In this document: positions 22,170-33,343 of the stretch, piece after piece | Layout of the letters: every line of letters starts with the position of its first letter | Numbering within the stretch: the first letter of the stretch is position 1 | From: Notamacropus eugenii | Taxonomy: Eukaryota > Chordata > Mammalia > Diprotodontia > Macropodidae | DNA: 64,000 nucleotides | Direction: 5' to 3' | Assembly: GCF_028372415.1 (NCBI RefSeq) | Contig: NC_092874.1 | Location: 114,534,744-114,598,743, forward strand | The notes under the pieces: generated by a model | What the model was told of the DNA's origin: nothing | Databases searched by the model: none | The model's input: only the letters and a program-made list of their open reading frames with translations | Program-made: the position numbers and the translations under genes

Positions 22170-23950
22170 CTTTCCACATCCTCCATGTTCCTCCTGTGCT
22201 GATGGCTTCTTTCCAAGCTTCTCAGAGCTTTATCAGAACCCATTCCTAGAGCCAGAAAAAGGCCAAATGCCACTTAGAGTCATCTTCCTCTTATACATGT
22301 CCCCATGCCCAGTGAGAATTGCTTACCCTTACCCATATTCTCCTTTGGGGATAAAATCTGGGAGCAAATTCAGTTGATAGAACTCAGATAAGCAGTATTA
22401 ATCAATAGATGAACCAGCATTTTATTAAGTATCTACTATTTACTGGTGATAGAAATATACAGAATCAAACAATCCCTAGAACCAGTCTCCTCTCATACCT
22501 ATCATCATTGCTTGTACCCATCCTGGAATAGTGTCTGGAGGTGCTAAAGTAACTAAATCATGACTCTAGACCAAAACTAATACCTTTGGACACCTTCTCC
22601 CCAGCCCCAAACAGACTACCATGACAACCCAGAGGGAGAAGGCGAAAGGGAAAGGAGGCTGTATCCTCTAGCTTCTCTTTCTCCTTAGCAGTCATTCTGT
22701 CTTCAATCTTCAATTCAGGCTCTTCTCTGACTATATCCCTGTGGGATTCTCCCCCAGCCATACCTCCAGGATAAGTTACATCCCTGGAAGGTGGCTGCTT
22801 ACTCCCTGGTTATTATTACCAGGTTTTAGTGTATGGATCCCATATTACTAAAACCATCACCCACAAGCCCCCACTAGTGTGCTTACCTTTAATAGTCAGT
22901 GAACAGCAATAGAAGACATCCTTCCCATCCACACCCCTGTCTCCCAAACCTAGGGCACTCTCTTCTACAAATACAGGTAGAATCAGTGGGAAAAGCAGGT
23001 ATATGTGTAGAGTATATGGGTAATAAGGAACTGATGGGACTAAGGCAGCTCCACTCTTGATACAGTAGGAGTATGCATAATTTCCACTTCGCATGATGTC
23101 CTTGTCCTTTTGTCCATTGTGTACAACATCTGCACCAGGTAGATTGCTCCACTGCCAGTGTGGACTTTGTCCTCAGAAGGAAGCTGTAGTCTCCATCATC
23201 TCCAACTTCAGACTAGTTGCAGTCCTCAGTTAGGACACTGCTATGTGCTTTTAGAAAGAGTAGGGACCCTTGCCCTAAGACTGGGGCAAACTTCTTAGTA
23301 CTGCCCTGTTTGGAGTTTACTGTCTCCAAGGCAATAGGAAGAGAGCAAGGTCATCCTGACAACCTAATGCTCTGAGGTTTAACTTTTCCTTTCAGTAATT
23401 CTTCCCAAGACAAGCCTGGATGGTCCCTTAGTAAGAGAACTCACTCTAAAGTATGGTGACTACTCCATACGTTTCCCAAATCTTCATCTCTTCAGGCCAC
23501 AACTAGACAATTGTCATTTGCCTAATCACCAAGCAGCTTTGGAACTCAGGATTCCCCAATTTTTAAAATTTTTAAGTTTTTCTTTTTGATATATGCAAGT
23601 GAGCAGAGTGGAGTTGAGAGGGGAGAAGGGAAGGTTCAGAGGCAATCTGGGGTCAATTTCATTGATTACTTAGCCACTTTCATGGTCTTCTATAAAGATG
23701 AGCTGCTCAAAAGCATATAGCCTTTATAAGTTGCAAATGAGCCTGCTCAAAGTTTTATATTATTTACTAGGTGAACAATCATCCACTCAAATAATAAAAA
23801 GTCACTCTCCTATCAACAAACATTTATTAAGGACCAACAATATACCCAGCGCTATGCTCAGTAAAAATATGAACCAGTTCCTTTCTTCAAGAAACTTATA
23901 TTTCGTTGGGAAGGGGGGTAGGGGAAAGAACACAATAATTTAGTGTTGCG
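22170..23950. other. Intron 3 stretch with little recognisable content
   Basis: Mostly unique-looking sequence. A short old LINE-like piece sits near 23,815-23,900. No exon-like segment with a SLC23 match was found. Confidence 0.4.
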
Positions 23951-23954
23951 GGGT

Positions 23955-24115
23955 TGCGGGGGAGGCACTGGAGCTGAGTTCAAATACTGGTTTTATACAC
24001 TTCCTGTATAATCCATGGTAAGTTAATCTCCCTCAGTATGCCCCAGTTTCCTTATTTGTTAAATAAGGGAGTTGGATCAGAGGACATCTAAGGACCCTTC
24101 CAATTTGAAGATTAA
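23955..24115 (+). repeat. MIR-type SINE
   Basis: GAGCTGAGTTCAAATACTGG, CCCAGTTTCCTTATTTGTTA, GGGAGTTGGATCAGAGGACA. Confidence 0.6.
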
Positions 24116-24544
24116 ATACAGAGGTTAAAAGATACAAGTTATTTTGAGAATGGAGAGAATGTCAACAAAGCACTTAGTTCAGTATCTGGTATATAGTAGG
24201 CATTTAATAAATGCTGGTTGACTTAAAAGTAGGAAGGTACAAGAGAATTTTCCAGAAGAGGTGGCCCCTGAGTTGAGTCTTAAAGCAAGGTAAGTATTCA
24301 AAGAAGCAGAGGTGAAAAGGAAGTGGATTCTAAGCATGGGGCACTGCTTCTATGAAAATACAGAAATGAGAGAGGGAAATGCTAGTGGTAGCTCATTTTT
24401 TCACAATATGGAACATGAGAAGGGGCAAAAAGCAGGTGGGAGGCAAACTGTGGAAGGCCTTGAATGCGAGGCCAAAGAATATGGACTTTGTTCTAGAAGT
24501 AGTTAGGAGCCACTGAAGATTTCTGATCAGGGGAATCTTCTCAC

Positions 24545-24960
24545 AGAAGTCCAGATCTCAGAATCAGAAAGGACGTCAGAGGTCATCTCAGCATCTTCAG
24601 GCTGGTCCTGTTCAAGGATTCCCTCTACATCTCATTGCCTTTCCATTTTCGGATAGCTTTAATTATGAGCCTGTTGCCCCCCATTTTTGTATCTTAGAAG
24701 CCGAGGAGAACAAGTCTAGTCTCTTTTTCCACAGGACAGTCTTTTTAGTGCTTGAAGATAGCGATCGTGTTTCTCCAAATTATTGTCCTCAGACTAAACA
24801 TACCTAGTCTCTTCAAGGGACTATTTTCAAAAGGCTCATTGTCTTGATTGCCTCCTTTTGCATGAACTCCAGCTTGGCAAAGGTCCATGAAAGCACCAGA
24901 ACTCACCTTCATGTTCCAGATGTGACCTGAGAAAGGGAATGCATTGATACCCCTGGTATT
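24545..24960 (+). mobile_element. CR1/L3 LINE 3' fragment
   Basis: Follows the CR1/L3 3'-region order: GATAGCTTTAATTATGAGCC, GAGGAGAACAAGTCTAGTCT, CAGGACAGTCTTTTTAGTGC, ACTCCAGCTTGGCAAAGGTC, CAGATGTGACCTGAG. Confidence 0.65.
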
Positions 24961-25214
24961 GTATGCTTATTTTCTATCAAATCTTTTTACTTTGGATCTT
25001 TTCTTCTTATCTTTTCAAAATCTGCCAACTCTTTGTTTCATCCTTCTAGATTCTCATACACAGCTGTCCTCAATGTAAACTAGCTAATCTGTGTTTGAGT
25101 GTATTAATGGAGGGAGATTGTCTTCATTCTGCCTCCTCCAAGATAACAATATATGTATTTTAACACTGGCCTTCTGGAGAATAAAAGTATGGAATGTCAG
25201 AACTGGAGAGGAGC

Positions 25215-25425
25215 TCTGAAATATTCTAGACCAGACATGCCAAACTCCAATAGAAACAGATCCCTGCAGGCTGCACATTGGCATAGAAAACCACAAATTA
25301 ACATTACATATGTTCTATTTTTATTTACTTTTGTTAAATATTTCCCAATTACATTTTAATCCGGGGGAAGGGGACTAGGGGGGCTGTTAACCATAGGCTT
25401 GACAGGTCTGGTCTAGACCAAAGCC
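25215..25425. mobile_element. hAT-like DNA transposon fragment
   Basis: TCTAGACCAGACATGCCAAA near one end and the inverted ACAGGTCTGGTCTAGACC at the other. The interior CACAAATTAACATTACATAT and TTTGTTAAATATTTCCCAAT resemble a widespread mammalian hAT family. Confidence 0.5.
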
Positions 25426-25429
25426 TTGT

Positions 25430-27600
25430 CTTATGGTTTAAAGAGTAGTGCAACAGTAGGACAGAAGAATCTCAGTTTACTAGGGTCCCACAGTTACTGA
25501 CTGTGAGGGGCCCCCCATCCTCAGCACAGACTGAGAATAGGGATGTGCTCAAGAATGTGTTGCTCACTTTGTGACATCTCTTGAATGCCACCTAGTACTT
25601 TGATATTCCATGTCTGAGTAAGACATCAGGAAGCTTGCAGCATAGCCTGATGTGTAGAGTCTCTCTAGGAATTCATATGACATAGAACACGGACACAAAA
25701 CCAGAGGGAAAGTCACCAGATTCCCCCATAGTTGTACTACTCTGACATGAAGAGATCTCACCTTATTCTCTTTTTATTCCTCCTTTTGACAGTCCTGCAA
25801 ACATGATGTGACAGTCAGTTTATGAACTTGAACTTGGACTCCTCTTGCTCTAAAATGCCACTTTACTATGGAAGAGAGGCTTCTGTCCTGGCTAGGGCTG
25901 CTGGCTGGCTAGCTGTTGCTGCCTTCCTGCCTCTACAGCTCAGCTGCTCTGCCTCTTTGAAAGTGCTAACATTGCATTTGGTTGGATTTTCCTCATAAAC
26001 TTGGATGTGGATATTCTCTTTAGTTGACTTGATGGAATATCCAGATCATAATGGATGATGGGTGATGGAATATCCAGCTAATAGTTATGAACTTCTGGTA
26101 GGAAGATGTGAATATAGGACCAGAAAGATGCTGCTGTTAAGGGTCTTAAGTTGAAGATATTTTGAGATTAGATCTAGAAAAGACAGAAAAAAAGCAGATC
26201 TGGAAAGGTAGACACTATAATGGGGGAGAAAATGGGTTTTTCAGAGAAAATTTCTATTTTATCTCTAAATTGAGTAATTGCCTCAGCTTAAATTGTTTAT
26301 GTGAGTTAGTATTGGGACTGTAGGTGGGGTAGGAGTGCTCTGGACACAGGGTGCAAGCCTCAGGACTGGCAGCATCCAGGTCATCAGGAATCAGGAGGGC
26401 ATAGACACCAGAGAATAAAGCAATATTTTCGATTAAATTTAAATTCATTGAACAAGTACTTATCTATTAGTCCATTTATATATTTGTTGTTGTTACAACA
26501 CAAGACTTTCCATAACACTGGACTAGAGGTGAACTGGCACATTAATTAATAAATACCTGGAGAGATGGGGGAGGGGGCAGATCAAAAATGAGTATAGAAA
26601 AACAGAATGCCAAAGGTTCCCCATAGTTGCTACTCATCCCTCAGCTTCAGACTGGGCCAGTCTCATGAACCACACCAAGCAGCTTCCCTTCTTATTCCAT
26701 CCACATACCTTAAACAGAGAAAGTCTTTGGTCATTGTGAAGCCAACCCCCCTCCTACCCCCCATCCCTGATCCTGATGGAAGAAAGGCAAAGCCAAGAGA
26801 TCCTGGGCAGCTTTCATGGGAAACAGGGAGGAAGGTGGGAAATACAGCTAGTCACCAGGGCACTTCTCTCTCCCCTAGACATCCAGGAGCCATAGACACT
26901 ATGAGGAAACAGGCCAAGAAGGATGCAGAGTCATCCATAGGATGTCATGCCCAGCAGCAGGTTCCCTAAAGGAGATCTAAACTCAGAAAAGGGAAAACAA
27001 GTGTTGAGCACCAAGGTGTGTGTGTTTGTTGAGGGGAGAGAGGTTGTGGTAAACAAATGTTTATTAACTTACTGTGTGCCAGGCTCTGGGATAGATACAG
27101 GTTTACATTCTATTGAGGGGGACAGTTAAAAGACTGAGTAGGGAGGTGATCAGATGCCAAAAGGGGCAGAAAAAGGAGGTTGAGAGAATGTATTAGAATC
27201 ACCAACACCCAAGAGACTTTGATCGTTTATCTGTCAAGAATCTGTTCATTCAGGAACCACACCCCAGGTGTGGCTGGTTGAGAACTTGCTGGGGGACTCA
27301 CGTTGAGTGGTTGCCTCTGACTGGAGTTTAGACGTGTGGGTAGGGATGGTGGTAGATGTTAGAGACATGCCCCTATTGCCTTCTCTGTTCCTGACCTGTG
27401 CTGGAGAGAGCTTGGAATGTAGTCCCTCATAAAAGGAGTTGCAAAAATGCACACAGCTGTAGATGCTTAGCTAATTCTTCCCTGGAAGGACCAATGGAGG
27501 GTTATTTCTGACTTGTCTTAGGAGTCTGAACAAAAGAAATACATTGAAAATACTTTCTAAATTGATTCCTCTGCAAGGTAGAAAACCAACCATGCAAAAT
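25430..27600. other. Intron 3 stretch, no gene seen
   Basis: No recognised exon, and only faint repeat traces. The longest open frame (26,607-26,969) shows no domain or conservation signal that I can identify. Confidence 0.4.
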
Positions 27601-27619
27601 TATCCACTTATTTGTAGTT

Positions 27620-27841
27620 CTTTATTATTAATAGAGGCTCACATTTGAGTGACACTTGGAGGTTGTAAAACATTCTTCTGACCACAACCCCATGAAGTAG
27701 ATAGAGCAAGTATTACAAGCCTAATTATGATGAGGTAAAATGACACTTGAGTCTTGTGCCTTGCCGACTGGTTATATAGCTAAAGACAATTCAGACTGGA
27801 ATTCAAACCCATGCTTCCTGACTCAAGTCTTATGCTGCCTA
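27620..27841 (-). repeat. MIR-type SINE, reverse
   Basis: CTGACCACAACCCCATGAAG, GACTGGAATTCAAACCCATG, CTTCCTGACTCAAGTCTTAT. Confidence 0.65.
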
Positions 27842-28046
27842 GAGGCACCTAGCTAGTGGTATAGTGGATAGAGGAATGGACCTAGCTTCAGATACTTACT
27901 GTGTGACCCTAGGTGAGACATTTAAGCCTGTTTGCCTTGTTTTCCTCATCTGTAAAATGAGCTGGAGAAAAATGTCAAAGCACTACAGTATCTTTGCTAA
28001 GAAAACCCCAGATGGAGTCGTGAAGAGACTGAAATAAGTGAACAAC
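27842..28046 (+). repeat. Marsupial tRNA-derived SINE
   Basis: AGGCACCTAGCTAGTGGTAT, CTGTGTGACCCTAGGTGAGA, TTCCTCATCTGTAAAATGAG, ending GAACAACAG. Confidence 0.85.
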
Positions 28047-30885
28047 AGTAGTCACTTAAGCTCTGTTTGCCTCATTTTGCTCAACATAAAATAGGGATGA
28101 TAATAATGAAGCCTACATCTCTGGAGTGTGAGGATTAAATGGGATATTTATTTATTTATTTTAAGTTTTCAACATTCGTTTCCACCAAATTTTGAGTTCC
28201 AAATTTTCTCCCCAACTCTCCCCCCACACAAAACGCCATCCATTCTGATTGTTCCTTTCATCAATGTGCCCCTCTCTTCTAACACCCCTCCCTTCCCTTA
28301 TCCCCATTTTCTCTCTTTTCCTGTAGGGCAAGATAAATTTCTATACCCCATTACCTGTATTTCTTATTTTCCAGTTGTATGCAAAAACAGTTCCCAACAT
28401 TCATTCCTTAAACTTTGTGTTCCAACTTCTCTTCCTTCCACCCTCCCCACCCATCCCCACTGAGAAGGCAAGCAATTCAATATAGGCTATATATGTGTAG
28501 TTTTGCAAATGATTTCCATAATTGTCATGTTGTGTAAGACTAACTATATTTCCCTCCATCCTATCCTGCCCTCCATTTCTTCTATTCTCTCTTTTGGCCT
28601 TGTCCCTCCCCAAGAGTGTTTATTTCCAATTGCTCCCTCATCCCCTTTGCCCTCCCTTCCATTATCCCCCTACCCTGCTTATCCCTTTCTCCCCTACTCT
28701 CCTGTAGTGCAAGATAGATCTTCATACCTAATTGGGTGTGCATGTTATTCCTTCCTTGAGCCGTATGTGATGAGAGTAAGCCTCATTTTTTCCCTCTCAC
28801 CTCACCCTTTCTCCCCTCCGTTGAAAAAGCTTTTTCTTGCCTTTTTTGTAAGAGATAATTTTCCCCATTCCATTTCTCCCTTTCTCCTCCCAATATATTT
28901 CTCTCTCACCCCTTAATTTTATCTTTTTAGGTATCGTCTCTTCCTATTCAACTCACCCTGTGCCCTCTGTATATGTATATAATCCCTCCAACTACCCAGA
29001 TACTGAGAAAAGTTTCAAGAAATACAAATACTATCTTTCCATGTAGGAATGTAAACAGTTCAACTTTAGTAAGTCCCTTGTGATTTCTCTTTCCTGTTTA
29101 CCTTTTCATACTTTTCTTGATTCTTGTGTTTGAAAGTCAAAATTTCTATTCAGGTCTGATTCTTTTCATCAAGAATGCTTGAAAGTCCTCTCTTTCATTG
29201 AATGATCATTTTTTCCCCTGAAGTACTACACTCAGTTTTGTTGGGTAGGTGATTCTTGGTTTTAATCCTAGTTCCTTTGACTTCTGGAATATCATATTTC
29301 ACGCCCTTCTATCCCTTAATGTAGGAGCTGCTAGGTCTTGTGTTATCCTGATTATATTTCCACAATACTCGAATTGTTTCTTTCTAACTGCTTGCAATCT
29401 TTTGTCCTTGACTTGGAAACTCTGGAATTTGGTTGCAATATATCTAGGAGTTTCTCTTTTTGGATCTCTTTCAGGAGGTGATCAGTGGATTCTTTCATTA
29501 TTTATTTTGCCCTCTGGTCCTAGAATATCAAGGAAATGTTCCTTGATAATTTTATGGAGGATGATGCCTAGGCTCCTTTTTTTGATCATGGCTTTCAGGC
29601 AGTCCCATAGTTTCTAAATTTTCTCTCCTGGATTTACTTTCCAGGTCAGTTGTTTTTCCAATGAGATCTTTCATATTATCTTCTATTTTTTCATTCATTT
29701 GGTTTTGTTTTGTAATTTCTTGGTTTTTCATGAAGTCATTAGCTTCTATCTATTTTATTCTAATTTTTAAAGAACTGTTTTCTTCAGAGAGCTTTTGAAC
29801 CTCCTTTTTCATTTGGCTAATTATGCTTTTTAAAGCATTCTTCTCTTCTTTGACTTTTTGTACCTCTTTTGCCAATTGAGTTAGCCTATTTTTAAAGGTG
29901 TTATTTTCTTCAGCATTTTTTGGGGTCTCCTTTAGCAAGCTGTTGACTCATTTTTCATGATTTTTTTGCATTGCTGTCATTTCTCTCCCCAATTTTTCCT
30001 CCACCTCTCTTACTTGATTTTCAAAGTCCCTTTTCAACTCTTCTATGGCCTGGGACCATTGTGTATTTATTTTGGAGCTTTTGGATGCAGAAACCTTGAC
30101 TCTTACGTCTTCCCCTGATGGTAAACATTGTTCTTCTTCATCTGAAAGGATGGGAGAGAATACCTGTTCACCAAGAAAGTAGCCTTCTATAGTCTTATTT
30201 TTTCCCCCTTTTTTGGGGCATTTTTCCCAACCAGTTACCTGACTTTTGGGTCCTTTGTCAAGAGTAGGGTATGCTCTGGGGTCTGTAAGTTCCTAGTTCC
30301 TCCAAGGGAGAGGACTTAACTCCAGACCTGGCTCCCAGCTGAGATTCAGGGCAGCTGCTCAGTTCCCTCAGGAGCTTTTTCCTGAATGCTCCAAGGATGG
30401 AACAATGGGTGCCAGCTGCTGCCTGCAGTGGCCACCTCAGCCTGCTGGTGATGCCTGCTGCTGCTGCTGCTACCCCCGCAGCCACCACTGCCATATAGGG
30501 CCAGGGCCAAGGGAGGACATTGTCATGGAGGTGAACAAGCCCCCTCCCTGACCTTTGACCTATCTTTGTTGTCTGTGGGTTGAGGGGCCCCTGAGGCCTG
30601 CTCTGGCCCAGCATGACGTGGGTAAGTCTGGGCTGGGCTATGCTCTGCATCTGGTTCGACAGACCTTTCCAGTTGGCCTTCCTGGTCACCCTGGGCTGGA
30701 AATCTCCTCCACTCCATAGTTCTGTGGCTTCTGCTGCTCTAGAATTTGTTGAGTCTTTCTTTACAGGTATTTTATGGGCTGTGGGGGAAGGGCTAGAGTA
30801 CGTGCGTCTTTCTACTCTGCCATCTTGTAAATGGTATATTTGTAAAGGACTGGCACATGGTAGGTGCTATATAAATGCTTCTTCC
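28047..30885 (+). repeat. CORE-SINE split by the HAL1-like insertion
   Basis: The left part ends GAGTGTGAGGATTAAATGGG at 28,143. The right part resumes at about 30,842 with TGTAAAGGACTGGCACATGG and TAGGTGCTATATAAATGC. Together they form one SINE tail, so the LINE landed inside it. Confidence 0.75.
28150..30828 (-). mobile_element. HAL1-like LINE (L1 relative with ORF1 only), both ends present
   Basis: 2,679 bases on the minus strand, flanked by 13-bp target duplications with one mismatch (AAATGGGATATTT at 28,137 and AAATGGTATATTT at 30,829). The 3' end is an A/T tail (TATTTATTTATTTTAAG in plus orientation). The middle encodes an L1 ORF1-type coiled coil, seen openly at 29,938-29,750 (EVQKVKEEKNALKSIISQMK, then KEVQKLSEENSSLK). 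The 5' end is a GC-rich leader with a (GCT)n patch near 30,450. No reverse transcriptase region lies between, so it is an ORF1-only half-L1. ORF1 carries stops and frameshifts outside that stretch, so it is dead. Confidence 0.8.
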
Positions 30886-31186
30886 TATCTTTTCCTCCCT
30901 TCTTTATGCTGTCTGCTACATTATGCTATCTACACTGGTTGTATGAGACCAAAGCTGATGACTTGGGCCAACTCTGGTGGTCCCCAACCTTTCTTCCCCC
31001 TTTGGTGACTTCTTGAGGGAGAAGCCTGGGCTTCTGCCAATCCTAAATTGAGAGCTTCCTTTGCAGCCTATAAGGCCACTGGAATTTATTCACTTCTTTG
31101 ACTCTGCATTCTCCAGTACCTGGCTCTGATACTGTGGTCCCTAGACTGGCAGATAATACCATATCATGGCTTGCCTCTCTTCCAGA

Positions 31187-31345
31187 ATCATAGAATTCAA
31201 GGAATGTTTGAGCTGAGAGAAACCTTAATAACTATTTCATCTAATGCTCCCTCTTTTCACATTTTATAGATGAGGAAAATGAGGCCTTGGAAGAGAAGAT
31301 GAGTTATGCAGGGTCACATGGTTATGTAATGTCCAGGTCTCTGGA
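31187..31345 (-). repeat. MIR-type SINE, reverse
   Basis: AGAATCATAGAATTCAAGGA, then TTTTATAGATGAGGAAAATG and GCAGGGTCACATGGTTATGT. Confidence 0.55.
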
Positions 31346-31511
31346 CTTTCTTTACATATACTAGATGGCCCAGGAAATAGAAAATAAATAGAAAACAGGA
31401 TTTCTGCCCTTAAGGAGAACCTTACAATCCTTGGAGAAGTCCATGGACAAGTCCACATGAAAATGAATGCTAAAAGACTCAGTATTATAGAAGTAGCATC
31501 AACATTGATCC

Positions 31512-31605
31512 AACAATAGTGCAAATTCCTTTAGTGCAGGGACTGTTTGGGGTTTTGTACATAGTAGGTGCTTAATAAATAACTATTGAATTGAGTTGAA
31601 ATAAA
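31512..31605 (+). mobile_element. L2-like LINE 3' tail
   Basis: TTCCTTTAGTGCAGGGACTG, TTTTGTACATAGTAGGTGCT and TAATAAATAACTATTGAATT. Confidence 0.6.
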
Positions 31606-31987
31606 GGAAGCCTAGGAATGTATATTTGTTTTGTGTTCTCTGGTGGCATTATCTGAGTATGTCTCTCAACTGTTTCTGTTTAACACCAGTACTTTCCAGA
31701 GACATTATATAAGGCTGCATATCCTGGAATACCAAAAATCCAAAATTCAGATGACAGTAACCCTTGGGCAATGGATGAGCTTTAATAACCTGTAGCATGT
31801 TACCAACAAGGCCAAGGACTTGCATACAAGAAATGGTGTAAAAGCCATTATTTAGAAAAGATATTACAGAATAACAGAGTCTCAGAATTGGAAGGAAATT
31901 AATTTATGACTAGAAATGGAGGAGGCATGATTCTGTGACAAAAATGAAAGATTACAAGTTGATAGGCTTTTAGAGGAACCTTCTGTT

Positions 31988-32650
31988 GTGTGGTTTGTCC
32001 TTTGTTCTCAAAGACGACCATGGAAGATAATGCCATGACTTTTAGATGAATTGGATTACAGTGATAGAGGGCTGTGCAAAGTGACCAGCTCCTCCAGAGC
32101 TGTTTGGGTTCAGTGGCCAGATATATATCAGGACTATTGAAGAGGGCCCAGGATACAGTGGGAGACCTTGGCCTTTTTAAGCTCATTTTGACTGAGGCAA
32201 TACTCATTCAGTAATTAGGGCTGTTTAAGAAGTGAGCCAAGGGATGGCCCAGGAGTGGGGAACCTGTGACCTTCTAGGTCCTCAAATGTGGCCCTTTGAT
32301 TCCAAACCCTGGGTGACCCTGATAGTAAAAAAAAAAAAAATATTCTAATCAAATTGAAGGGGAGAGACCTTAGGATTGTTTCTGGCCAAGACACACACAA
32401 TTACTATTTACATCCATTCTGAGCCATCCAAAAATAAGCATTACATTGTGCTTAGGCAGGGACCTATTATTAGTCAACCAATGAGAGCTAGAGTGAAATG
32501 GGTTTCAGGCATGATGTTTAAGAAAGAAATCTAGCTGGTAAAACCCAACATATCAAGGTAGGCTTCAGCCACAAAAATTTACCTTCCTTTGGGCAGAGTA
32601 CCCTCAGATATGGGCATGGCACCCAGAGGAGAACAGAGGAAAGGAGTTGC
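31988..32650 (-). mobile_element. RTE-mobilised short element (RTESINE-like), with nested hAT fragment
   Basis: Minus-strand copy whose 3' end (TTTGTCCTTTGTTCTCAAAG in plus orientation) is the complement of the RTE 3' terminus at about 38,640. It shares its whole order with 53,690-54,290: TGCAAAGTGACCAGCTCCTC, GAGACCTTGGCCTTTTTAAG, CAACCAATGAGAGCTAGAGT, AAGAAATCTAGCTGG. The hAT-like fragment at 32,252-32,345 interrupts it. Confidence 0.7.
32252..32345. mobile_element. hAT-like MITE fragment nested in RTESINE
   Basis: AGGAGTGGGGAACCTGTGAC and TAGGTCCTCAAATGTGGCCC match the MITE at 11,253. It is followed by an A-run. Confidence 0.65.
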
Positions 32651-32817
32651 CCAACTGGAACTGGCTAGTTGGGTCTCCACTGGGTAGCTCCTGCTACTCT
32701 CAGGTTGTGGTTTAATTCACTTTGCAAGTCATGGTATCTTCTTCCAGAGGGATCTTAGCATTTCAACTAACTTCATTTTACAGTTGAGGAACAGAGAGAG
32801 GAAATGACTTGCAAATA

Positions 32818-33045
32818 GGTATAACAGTGAATTAAGTATTGGGATTGGAGTCAGAAAAGCCTCAGGTAATTCCTAGTTGTGTAACCCTGGACAGGTCGTT
32901 TAAAGAGCCTGTCTTTCTCAGTTTCCTCAAGTATAAAGTAGGGATAATAACAGCCCTATCTCACAGGGCTTTTGTGAGGATCATATGAAATAACATTTGT
33001 TAAGGGTTTATCAGAGTGTCTGGCACATAGTAGATATTTAAATAT
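32818..33045 (+). repeat. CORE-SINE ending in pentanucleotide tract
   Basis: GGGATTGGAGTCAGAAAAGC, TAGTTGTGTAACCCTGGACA, TGGCACATAGTAGATATTTA. Its TCCCTTCC tail runs straight into the (CCTTT)n array. Confidence 0.8.
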
Positions 33046-33343
33046 CCCTTCCTTTCCTTTTCTTTCCTTTTCTTTCCTTTCCTTTCGTTTCCTTTCCTTT
33101 TGTTTCCTTTCGTTTCCTTTCCTTTTGTTTCCTTTCCTTTCCTTTCCTTTCCTTTCCTTTCCTTTCCTTTCCTTTCCTTTCCTTTCCTTTCCTTTCCTTT
33201 CCTTTCCTTTCCTTTCCTTTCCTTTCCTTTCCTTTCCTTCCCTTCCCTTCCCTTCCCTTCGTTACTTTGTTCCTTCCCTTCCCTTTCCTTTCCCTTTTCT
33301 TTTCCCTATCTTTTTCCCTGTCCTTTTTCCTTTCCTTTCCTTT
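33046..33343 (+). repeat. (CCTTT)n pentanucleotide satellite
   Basis: Nearly 300 bases of CCTTT units, uninterrupted from about 33,129 to 33,239, with CCCTT variants after that. Strongly strand-asymmetric (pyrimidine on +). Confidence 0.95.

Noticed and set aside
26607-26969. 120-codon open frame in intron 3
   Set aside because: No domain, no biased codon use, no splice or promoter context; length is within chance for the base composition.
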